Positions 25,673-32,399 of a stretch of DNA of 64,000 bases are shown here, in pieces. The stretch's first letter is position 1, and every line of letters begins with the position of its first letter. Below the pieces are notes generated by a model. It searched no databases, had not been told where the DNA came from, and saw nothing but the letters and a program-made list of their open reading frames with translations. Source of the stretch: Paludibacteraceae bacterium (GTDB taxonomy: Bacteria; Bacteroidota; Bacteroidia; Bacteroidales; Paludibacteraceae). A program made the translations under genes and the position numbers. The stretch covers positions 371,275 through 435,274 of the forward strand of contig JAGALP010000003.1 of the NCBI GenBank assembly GCA_017625155.1, read 5' to 3'.

Positions 25673-27301
25673 TTAACGTACAATTTTCTTGCTACCCGAT
25701 GTGGTCACTACCACATAGGTTCCATGTGGTAAAATGTCCATATCTGTTGTTTCTTGCTTTTGACCCAAAATATTGTAAATAGCAATGACGGTTTCTTGGT
25801 GTTGCACTTGCTCTGTAGAAGTTGTTATACCACCTCTATATTTGAAGTATATCACTCCGTCTTGTTCGCTTATTTCTTCAATACTGTGGTCTGCGATTCC
25901 TAGATATTCCGTTGCACCTGCAGGGAATAGATCACCAGGTTTTCCGTCATAGCCACTTTGACGTGAGTTAGGTGTTTTTCCATCAGCTTCTATCAAATCC
26001 ACACCCATGCGATTGGACGTGTTGTTAACTACATTAGTTAGCCAATTATTGTAAGTGTATTGCACTTTGGTTAGCATCAATCCATGCCCAGGCAGATATT
26101 CATCCCAACCTACTTGTTGGCGATTCTCTAGTAGATAAAAGGTCGTTGGACTAGGGTCGTTACCTTTCAGATTGTGTTGATCGCTGGTCGAAATCAGCAA
26201 GGCACTATTGCTCTCTTGCAACTCTTCCAACTCTACGTTCTCCGCATCTACAATCACTCGTGGTGTCATCCATCCCATCATAAATCGTTCATATGCTGAG
26301 TAAGCAGGTGGTGTGTTCATGTCATTGTTGTATGGACCATAGTCCAAAATGTCCCAACTACCCAAAGTTTTATGTGTTTGACCTTCTGTCGTATATAAAT
26401 CAGGCAATCCTAACACGTGGCTAAATTCGTGGCAGAAAGTACCAATACCGGTGTGTTGATTGCTGAAATAGTCCAACTCATTGCCACAGGCATACAAGTC
26501 CACATACTTACCATCCACCTTACAGGTAATTCCTGCCTCCAAGAGCCAATATGAGTGAGGCCAAATGGTATTCTCTTCTCCACCGTCTGCTTCGCCGTAG
26601 CCAGCATAAATCACATACACAAAATCCACATAACCATCCTTGTCGTTATCATACAAACTAAAATCCACGCTATCGTTCACTAATTGACATGCCTCTTTCA
26701 CCATCGTCCATGGGGCATTGTCAAAATCGGTGGATGGATTATTTTTGCCGTAGTATGCCATATTTTTGCTCACCGTCACTGGACCTACCACATCAAATTG
26801 TGGACTATACTGTCCATTGGACGAGTCATAAAAATACTTCCATGCAGAGCCTTCTGATGTTACAAAATACTTTCTACCTCCGTAGTTATACGAATAATCT
26901 CTTGTATAGTTCTTGCCAATCAGCATACTATCCATTTCTGCCTTATCTGTCGTAAAAGCCACATCGGTAAAATTTACCAATATCACCAATCCGCGAGGAG
27001 CTATGTTCAGCGGAGTAGCCACTTTTTGCGCTTGTGCCACACGGCTAGGTGCTGCCATCTGTTTGGTTCTTATCTCTTCTGCACTCAATGCTTCCGTCAC
27101 TTGGTAAAATCCATTTTCATCCACCTTTAGCCACTCGCCTTTCGCATTGGTCATCCAACGAAAATGCTCATCACCATGTTGATATACAGTGATTTGACTG
27201 CCATCTGGTTGTGTCTTTACTATACCACCTCTACGTGCTGGTATTGCCCATGCCGAGCATACCATTAAGCTTAAAATTGCTATTAATCCTATTTTTTTCA
27301 T
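25673..27301 (-). CDS. M6-family secreted metalloprotease with T9SS-like C-terminal tail
   Basis: 542 residues. Signal peptide about 1-20 (LSLMVCSAWA); an N-terminal propeptide-like domain (about 21-85) containing GGIVKTQPDGSQITVYQHGD and FRWMTNAKGEW; an M6 catalytic domain with the zinc motif HEFSHVLGLPDLY and a downstream Met-turn region near SYEYLG/YERFMMGWM; and a tail IAIYNILGQKQ...LPHGTYVVV...SGSKKIVR resembling a T9SS type A sorting domain. Expected: a surface or secreted protease exported by the type IX system, consistent with porX in this window. The neighbour at 27355 is a stand-alone copy of its propeptide-like domain. Confidence 0.88.
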   Translation of the reverse strand: MKKIGLIAILSLMVCSAWAIPARRGGIVKTQPDGSQITVYQHGDEHFRWMTNAKGEWLKVDENGFYQVTEALSAEEIRTKQMAAPSRVAQAQKVATPLNIAPRGLVILVNFTDVAFTTDKAEMDSMLIGKNYTRDYSYNYGGRKYFVTSEGSAWKYFYDSSNGQYSPQFDVVGPVTVSKNMAYYGKNNPSTDFDNAPWTMVKEACQLVNDSVDFSLYDNDKDGYVDFVYVIYAGYGEADGGEENTIWPHSYWLLEAGITCKVDGKYVDLYACGNELDYFSNQHTGIGTFCHEFSHVLGLPDLYTTEGQTHKTLGSWDILDYGPYNNDMNTPPAYSAYERFMMGWMTPRVIVDAENVELEELQESNSALLISTSDQHNLKGNDPSPTTFYLLENRQQVGWDEYLPGHGLMLTKVQYTYNNWLTNVVNNTSNRMGVDLIEADGKTPNSRQSGYDGKPGDLFPAGATEYLGIADHSIEEISEQDGVIYFKYRGGITTSTEQVQHQETVIAIYNILGQKQETTDMDILPHGTYVVVTTSGSKKIVR

Positions 27302-27312
27302 ATTCATCTTTT

Positions 27313-27354
27313 CTTTAAACTCTAAACTGTAGGCGTCTAGCGCCGTCCTCTAAA
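27313..27354 (-). repeat. 42-bp hairpin cassette
   Basis: Plus strand CTTTAAAC-TCTAAACTGTAG, hairpin GGCG-TCTAG-CGCC (the 13-bp core 27332-27344), GTCCTCTAAA. It lies between the propeptide-like gene and the M6 protease gene. Directly next to it is a perfect 7-bp hairpin with a CTT loop (27357-27373) that forms the last codons of the propeptide-like gene. Confidence 0.75.
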
Positions 27355-27645
27355 CTACAATCGCTTCGATTGTTTCACTTTTCTGCATGTCGCCACAATC
27401 CTTCCGTCTTTCTTTTTCTTTGCGTAGCATATATATCCCTTTTTGTTTTCTTTCACGAGTGTCACGCCGTCCTCCAGCGTCATCCAATGTTTGCGTTCAT
27501 CGCCATGCAAACGCACATACACGGTGTCGCCGTTTGGTTGTACTCGTTCTATCACGCCCTTGTATGCAGGCACTCGTGCTGGCTTCTGCTGCGCCCAAAC
27601 GCACAATGCACTACCAATCGTCAATATCAATAATAGTCGTTTCAT
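27355..27645 (-). CDS. Small exported protein, stand-alone M6-propeptide-like domain
   Basis: 96 residues: signal peptide (about 1-18, GSALCVWAQ), then a 60-residue domain that aligns with the N-terminal domain of the adjacent M6 protease. Shared elements, in order: YKGVIERVQPNGDTVYVRLHGDE versus RGGIVKTQPDGSQ...YQHGDE; HWMTLEDGVTL versus FRWMTNAKGEWL; KKGYICYA versus ENGFYQVT. The tail is very basic (KKKKDGRIVATCRKVKQSKRL) and its last residues, QSKRL, are encoded by a perfect hairpin. It could be a secreted inhibitor or folding partner of the protease; this is inference from homology and neighbourhood. Confidence 0.72.
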   Translation of the reverse strand: MKRLLLILTIGSALCVWAQQKPARVPAYKGVIERVQPNGDTVYVRLHGDERKHWMTLEDGVTLVKENKKGYICYAKKKKDGRIVATCRKVKQSKRL

Positions 27646-27653
27646 ATTCTTGC

Positions 27654-27710
27654 CTCTAAACTCTAAACTGTAGCCCGAAGGGCGTCCTCTAAACGGAGCG
27701 CGCAGCGCTC
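27654..27710 (-). repeat. 40-bp hairpin cassette plus adjoining hairpin at the 3' end of mlaF
   Basis: Cassette 27654-27693: CTCTAAA-CTCTAAACTGTAG, hairpin GCCC-GAA-GGGC (27673-27683), GTCCTCTAAA. Next to it is GAGCGC-GCA-GCGCTC (27696-27710). On the minus strand, the last residues of MlaF (SAARSV) and its stop TAG are read from this block. Confidence 0.8.
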
Positions 27711-28465
27711 TTTACCTTCTTAAACAACTCACTCGCAAACACAAAGTCATTCAACGCTTCATTATCTGCCTCAAATATCTCGTGCCTACTTCCCTGCCAC
27801 TCTTTCACACCATTGCGCAAGAACACAATGTTATCGCCAATCTCCATAATTGAGTTCATGTCGTGGCTATTCACAATGGTACAAATATTATACTCTTGCG
27901 TAATGTCTTGTATCAGCTGGTCAATCACCAAACTGGTCTTCGGGTCTAGTCCCGAGTTGGGCTCATCGCAGAACAGATACCGTGGATTCAACGCTATCGC
28001 TCTCGCAATCGCCACGCGCTTTTGCATACCGCCACTAATCTCGCTTGGCATCAGTCCAAAAGCTCTCTCTGGCATGTTCACACGTGTCAAGCAGAATCGC
28101 GCTCTCTCCACCATCTCTTCTTTGTCCATCTGCGAGAACATCTCCAGTGGAAATAGCACATTCTCCTGCACGGTCATGCTATCAAACAATGCCGCACCTT
28201 GAAACAGCATTCCCACTTCCCTGTGCAACATCCTTACCTCTTTTTCCGTCATCCCCGCCAAGTTCTGTTGCCCATTGCGAGTGTCAAATACTATCTCCCC
28301 TTCATCTATCTGGTGCAGTCCAATCATCGATTTCATCAGCACAGTCTTTCCGCTTCCCGACTGACCGATAATCATATTCACTTTTCCGTCCTCAAAGTCC
28401 GCAGAAATATGGTCCAGCACCACATTCCCGTCAAAACTCTTTACGACATCCTTAACCTGAATCAT
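27689..28465 (-). CDS. MlaF-like phospholipid/sterol transport ATP-binding protein
   Basis: 258 residues: Walker A GQSGSGKTVL, Q-loop MLFQGAALFDSM, signature ISGGMQKRVAIARAI, Walker B YLFCDEPNSGLDP and H-loop VNSHDMNS. The G-M-L-F-Q-G-A-A-L-F-D-S-M stretch and GGMQKR are typical of the MlaF/Ttg2A group, which maintains outer-membrane lipid asymmetry. The permease MlaE is just upstream. No MlaD (MCE) gene follows: the next gene is the propeptide-like protein. The last residues and stop are encoded by a repeat. Confidence 0.9.
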   Translation of the reverse strand: MIQVKDVVKSFDGNVVLDHISADFEDGKVNMIIGQSGSGKTVLMKSMIGLHQIDEGEIVFDTRNGQQNLAGMTEKEVRMLHREVGMLFQGAALFDSMTVQENVLFPLEMFSQMDKEEMVERARFCLTRVNMPERAFGLMPSEISGGMQKRVAIARAIALNPRYLFCDEPNSGLDPKTSLVIDQLIQDITQEYNICTIVNSHDMNSIMEIGDNIVFLRNGVKEWQGSRHEIFEADNEALNDFVFASELFKKVKSAARSV

Positions 28466-28483
28466 AATCTCTCGCCTTTAATC

Positions 28484-28504
28484 ACTAAACACTAAACACT
28501 AAAC
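28484..28504 (-). repeat. Heptamer array, three exact ACTAAAC units
   Basis: ACTAAAC at 28484-28490, 28491-28497 and 28498-28504, between mlaE and mlaF. The mlaE stop (complement of CTA at 28504-28506) touches the array. Confidence 0.75.
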
Positions 28505-29250
28505 TAATTAAGCATCAAATTCGTCAGCACCACATCCATCAGCAGCACCACAATACTACTATTCACCACCGCCTTCGTGCTCGCCTTACCTACTTCCAGC
28601 GCACCACCTCTTGCATAGTAACCGTAATATGAAGCCATACTCGCAATGATAAATGCGAAGATCACCGTCTTGATAAACGAGTACCACACATAAAACGGTA
28701 TAAACGCATACTGAATACCCAGCAGATACTCCGACACAGGCAGCACATTCGTAATCGCACTAATGCCATAACCGCCCAACAAACCCGTGAACATAGACAG
28801 TGTCACCAATAATGGCATCATCACCATAAACGCCACTATCTTTGGCAATATCAGGTAGTTAGCCGAGTTTACACCCATGATTTCCATGGCGTCAATCTGC
28901 TCTGTGATACGCATCGTACCAATCTCCGAAGCCATGTTACTGCCCACCTTACCTGCGAGCAGCAAGCACAAAATCGTACTCGAGAACTCCAACAAGATAC
29001 AGTCACGTGTTACTAATCCCGTCGAATACGCTGGCAACAGCGGATTCTCCGTGTTCAACTTCGTCTGCAAGGTCATGATCGCACCCATAAACACGCTCAC
29101 AATCAGCGTGATCAGTATCGACTCCAATCCTTGCTTTCCCATCTCTTTGCTCATCTGACGCCAAAACATACGCCCTTTGTCGGGCACGCGAAACACCTTG
29201 CCCATTAGCAAGCAATACTCACCTATGCTATAAAAAAATCGCTGTATCAT
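28504..29250 (-). CDS. MlaE-like ABC transporter permease
   Basis: 248 residues with five predicted membrane helices and MlaE family motifs: FWRQMSKEMGKQGLESILIT at the N-terminal elbow, LLLAGKVGSNMASEIGTMRI (the conserved E-x-G-T-M-R-I loop), QIDAMEIMGVN and a C-terminal ARGGALEVGKASTKAVVNS. It forms the Mla-type lipid transporter with the ATPase encoded 38 bp downstream. A consensus promoter lies about 100 bp upstream; the leader is filled by a seven-unit heptamer array and a 16-bp palindrome. Confidence 0.92.
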   Translation of the reverse strand: MIQRFFYSIGEYCLLMGKVFRVPDKGRMFWRQMSKEMGKQGLESILITLIVSVFMGAIMTLQTKLNTENPLLPAYSTGLVTRDCILLEFSSTILCLLLAGKVGSNMASEIGTMRITEQIDAMEIMGVNSANYLILPKIVAFMVMMPLLVTLSMFTGLLGGYGISAITNVLPVSEYLLGIQYAFIPFYVWYSFIKTVIFAFIIASMASYYGYYARGGALEVGKASTKAVVNSSIVVLLMDVVLTNLMLN

Positions 29251-29260
29251 GATTCCTTTC

Positions 29261-29309
29261 CTTTAATCTTTAATCTCTCATCTTTAATCTTTCACCTTTA
29301 ACCTCTCTC
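29261..29309 (-). repeat. Seven-unit heptamer array in the mlaE leader
   Basis: Consecutive 7-mers on the plus strand: CTTTAAT, CTTTAAT, CTCTCAT, CTTTAAT, CTTTCAC, CTTTAAC, CTCTCTC, with no indels. It lies between the promoter and the start codon of mlaE. Confidence 0.8.
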
Positions 29310-29321
29310 CCACCTTTCAAC

Positions 29322-29337
29322 TTATACTATAGTATAA
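29322..29337. promoter_or_regulatory. 16-bp perfect palindrome at the mlaE transcription start, candidate operator
   Basis: TTATACTATAGTATAA is its own reverse complement. It lies 7 bp downstream of the -7 element, where the first transcribed bases are expected, so a bound repressor could block initiation. The regulator is unknown. Confidence 0.45.
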
Positions 29338-29344
29338 AAACGCG

Positions 29345-29376
29345 CAAAGGTACTAATTTTTTTTGATTTATGCAAA
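29345..29376 (-). promoter_or_regulatory. Promoter of mlaE and the run below it
   Basis: Minus strand TTTG (complement of 29373-29376), 20-bp gap, TACCTTTG (complement of 29345-29352): exact consensus. Confidence 0.85.
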
Positions 29377-29480
29377 CAAAATGCAAAATCTTTCAACAAA
29401 ATATGCAATTTCTCATTGTCTTTAATATAGATACATAACGATCGATGCGCAATCTTTTATTTGTCTTTCCGCAGTCAATT

Positions 29481-29546
29481 ACGTACAATATACGTAGGAT
29501 ATACGTAAGATATACGTAAGATAAACGTATGATATACGTAATATAT
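29481..29546. repeat. Six-unit 11-bp tandem array
   Basis: Units start at 29481, 29492, 29503, 29514, 29525 and 29536, each exactly 11 bp, consensus ACGTANGATAT. It sits in the 456-bp gap between divergent mlaE and the AspT-like gene, upstream of both promoters. The rest of this gap holds the two promoters, the heptamer array and no ORF I would call. Confidence 0.85.
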
Positions 29547-29628
29547 ACCTGTTACTGCCATAAGAGCAACCTGACTTCACCCCGACACTATGCTCACGCG
29601 CGCGTACATATTTTTTTACTCCTCTTGT

Positions 29629-29659
29629 TTTGCCGTATCATTATTATTTACTACCTTTG
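29629..29659 (+). promoter_or_regulatory. Promoter of the AspT-like transporter gene
   Basis: TTTG 29629-29632, 19-bp gap, TACCTTTG 29652-29659; start codon at 29707. Confidence 0.8.
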
Positions 29660-29706
29660 CATGCAAATTGGTGTAATATGCACTTTTCACATTATTTGTA
29701 TTAGTC

Positions 29707-31368
29707 ATGGATTGGTTAAACAGTTTATTTTTTGGCACAGGAGTTCCTCACTCCATTTTCATTCTCACGCTGGCAATAGCGTGTGGTATTTCTTTGAGCC
29801 ACAGATTGAAATTCAAGGGAATCACACTAGGTATCACATGGATACTCTTCTGTGCGATTGCCATGTCGCATTTTGGCATGCATCTCGACCCGATGGTCGA
29901 AACATTTGCCAAGGATTTCGGACTGATATTATTCGTCTATTCCATTGGTTTACAGGTGGGTCCAAGTTTCTTCTCGTCCTTCGGAAAAGGTGGTATCAAG
30001 CTCAATATGCTAGCCCTATCTATCGTTCTGCTTGGCTGTGTCACAGCCTATGTCATTTCGCTTCTTTCGGGTGTGGATATTGCCACTATGACAGGAGTCC
30101 TTTTTGGTGCCGTAACCAACACACCTGGTCTTGGTGCTGCTCAGCAGGCTTTTTCTGATATCACGGGCGCGTCCAACCCCAATATCGCAAGTGGTTATGC
30201 CATGGCATATCCTTTGGGTGTGGTTGGTATAATCGCCGTTATACTGGCTATGCGTTGGTTCTTCCGCATCAAATTAGATAAGGAAGAAGCGCGTGTCATG
30301 GCTGAGTCTGAAGTACAAAAGGAAGTCGAGTTTATCGATGTTTTGCTCACCAATCCACAAGTCGAAGGTGCCCATATTCGCGAGTTGGGCCAACTCTGCC
30401 ACATGAATCTTATTGTTTCACGGCTTCTGCGACCTAATGGCGAGGATGAGCTGCCTGACGTAGAAACTGTCTTGCATGTCGGCGACCGTATTCGTGTCGT
30501 GGTTGATAAGGAAAACGAAAAGAGTGTCCTGCTCTTGGGTATGGAAACCACCTTGCCTACCGACCACAAAGCGCAAGCCCACTTGGTTTCGCGCCATGTG
30601 ATTGTCACCAAGCCCGAACTGAATGGCAAGCGTATTGGTGACCTCAATGTGCGTGCCACCTACCATGTTTCTATCACGCGTATTCGCCGTGCGGGGGTGG
30701 AGTTGCTGGCAACGCGCGACCTCTACTTGCAATTGGGCGACCGTATCACTGTCGTAGGAGAAGAACGAGCTGTGGACAAGGTGGAAAGCCTCTTTGGCAA
30801 TTCTACCAAACGACTTGACATCCCTAATCTCGCGTCTATCTTCTTAGGAATTGCCTTGGGTGTGCTCGCTGGAGTGGTGCCTATTATGTTGCCTGGATTA
30901 GCACAACCATTCAAGTTGGGTATTGCTGGCGGATCGCTCATCATCGCTATTCTTATGAGTTGCTTCGGACCAAAAATGCACATCATCACCTATACCACCA
31001 GTAGTGCCAACCTCATGATTCGCGAGATTGGTATTGCCATGTTCTTGGCGGCTGTCGGTTTTGGCGCAGGCAAAACATTTATTCCTACTTTACTTGATGG
31101 AGGTTATGTCTGGATTGGCTATGGCGTAATCATCACTTTGCTGCCGCTTCTTCTTGTGGGCGTTGTTGCGCGCTTATGGTTCAAGTTAGACTATTTCACG
31201 CTGATGGGACTATTGGCTGGCAGCACTACCAACCCTCCTGCTTTGGCGTATGCCACCACTGTTTCTTCTGCCAACGACCGTGCAGCGGTAGCATATTCTA
31301 CGGTTTACCCACTTACCATGTTCCTCCGTGTATTAACAGGACAATTGATGATACTGCTATTCCTATAA
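29707..31368 (+). CDS. AspT/YidE-type putative transporter with two TrkA-C domains
   Basis: 553 residues. Two blocks of about five membrane helices (residues 1-190 and 370-553) flank a cytoplasmic region with two RCK/TrkA-C domains (about 210-285 and 295-365; for example LHVGDRIRVVVDKENEK and LQLGDRITVVGEERAVDKV). Repeated motifs FGAVTNTPGLGAAQQAF in the first half and LAGSTTNPPALAYATTV in the second are the family's two signature loops. Members include the aspartate:alanine exchanger AspT; most are of unknown substrate. The next gene starts 12 bp downstream. Confidence 0.88.
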   Translation: MDWLNSLFFGTGVPHSIFILTLAIACGISLSHRLKFKGITLGITWILFCAIAMSHFGMHLDPMVETFAKDFGLILFVYSIGLQVGPSFFSSFGKGGIKLNMLALSIVLLGCVTAYVISLLSGVDIATMTGVLFGAVTNTPGLGAAQQAFSDITGASNPNIASGYAMAYPLGVVGIIAVILAMRWFFRIKLDKEEARVMAESEVQKEVEFIDVLLTNPQVEGAHIRELGQLCHMNLIVSRLLRPNGEDELPDVETVLHVGDRIRVVVDKENEKSVLLLGMETTLPTDHKAQAHLVSRHVIVTKPELNGKRIGDLNVRATYHVSITRIRRAGVELLATRDLYLQLGDRITVVGEERAVDKVESLFGNSTKRLDIPNLASIFLGIALGVLAGVVPIMLPGLAQPFKLGIAGGSLIIAILMSCFGPKMHIITYTTSSANLMIREIGIAMFLAAVGFGAGKTFIPTLLDGGYVWIGYGVIITLLPLLLVGVVARLWFKLDYFTLMGLLAGSTTNPPALAYATTVSSANDRAAVAYSTVYPLTMFLRVLTGQLMILLFL

Positions 31369-31380
31369 TATATAGTGATA

Positions 31381-32277
31381 ATGAAACGATTATTCTTGCT
31401 CATATTGGCTGCATGTTCGCTCCTTGCTTCGGCAGAAGTGATTACAATGGATTTGACTACGGCTACGGACTTGTTTGCTAATCCTGTCACCTATAGCGCA
31501 TCGTATGGCGATGGCTATTATGATTGCACCGACGTATGGGACAGCACGTACAATGATAGCGGTTTTTGTCAGTTTATCTATACCAACGATGCACGCTTTA
31601 TGCTCTCGCATATGCCAAGTATGATGTCGTATGGCGGTATGAGTTGGGAGGGCTTTACGCTATCCAAAGTATCACAAGATACGGCCAATGTCTTTGGTTG
31701 TGTAGCCAATGGTGGCTTGGCTGGAGTAGCCACACCTTATGTTATAGGCTACTTCTCCGAATGGGTGACAGAGTCGCAAGGTTTCTCTTCCAACATCATT
31801 CTATTTGATCAAGAGTATTATCCTGAGTATGTGTATATTTGCCAAAATAGCAACACGATGGAGGCCATCGCTAACGGCAATGTCTTCAACGCACGTCCAT
31901 TTGCTGAGAATGACACACTTGCTTTGATTATCAGCGCCTTGAATGGTAGTTTGGAAGAGACACAATCCCTCATCTACTACCTTGCTATAGATGGCAAAAA
32001 GAATAATGGATGGGTAAAAGTGCCTTTGACAGCTTTGGGTAAAACATCGGGTTTAAGTTTCCGTATGACGACTACGGATACGGGTGATTTTGGTTCCAAC
32101 ACCCCGCTATACTTCGCCCTCGATGCCCTTACCGTCAATACCGAACAACCAACAGCTGTCGAAAACCTACCAGTACTGCAAGAAGAAGCAACAAAAATCT
32201 GGTATCAAGGATATGTGTATATTCTGCGACAAGGCACTATATATAATTTGCAAGGAGATAATTGTAGCATGTTTTAA
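31381..32277 (+). CDS. DUF4465-domain exported protein
   Basis: 298 residues from the ATG at 31381 (a GTG two codons upstream is also open). A signal peptide (about 1-18, LLASA) is followed by a beta-rich domain with WDSTYNDSGFCQFIYTN, SYGGMSWEGFTLSKV and a repeated YFALDALTVN-like strand, fitting DUF4465. The last ~30 residues (KIWYQGYVYILRQGTIYNLQG) recall a degraded T9SS-type tail, which would direct it to the surface, but the match is weak. Function unknown. Confidence 0.7.
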   Translation: MKRLFLLILAACSLLASAEVITMDLTTATDLFANPVTYSASYGDGYYDCTDVWDSTYNDSGFCQFIYTNDARFMLSHMPSMMSYGGMSWEGFTLSKVSQDTANVFGCVANGGLAGVATPYVIGYFSEWVTESQGFSSNIILFDQEYYPEYVYICQNSNTMEAIANGNVFNARPFAENDTLALIISALNGSLEETQSLIYYLAIDGKKNNGWVKVPLTALGKTSGLSFRMTTTDTGDFGSNTPLYFALDALTVNTEQPTAVENLPVLQEEATKIWYQGYVYILRQGTIYNLQGDNCSMF

Positions 32278-32328
32278 TAGGGGAAGAGGAACAGATATTG
32301 TGTTTTAGAACACAAAAGGAAGATTTTA

Positions 32329-32360
32329 TTTGTTTGATTCAAAAACTTTTCGTACCTTTG
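32329..32360 (+). promoter_or_regulatory. Promoter of the phosphosugar mutase gene
   Basis: TTTG 32329-32332, 20-bp gap, TACCTTTG 32353-32360. It fixes the mutase start downstream, at 32400, rather than at the longer frame beginning at 32298. Confidence 0.8.
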
Positions 32361-32399
32361 CATCCGATAAATTATGCCAACTTTAAAAATACATTCAAT

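Noticed and set aside
29481-29546. CRISPR-like array
   Set aside because: Units of 7-12 bp are contiguous with no spacers, and there are no cas genes. The 59.6-kb hairpins are also too short and unspaced.
29529-30158. 209-codon ORF upstream of and overlapping the AspT-like gene
   Set aside because: Frame-shifted shadow of the transporter gene; its composition is rich in Cys, His and Trp and begins before the mapped promoter.
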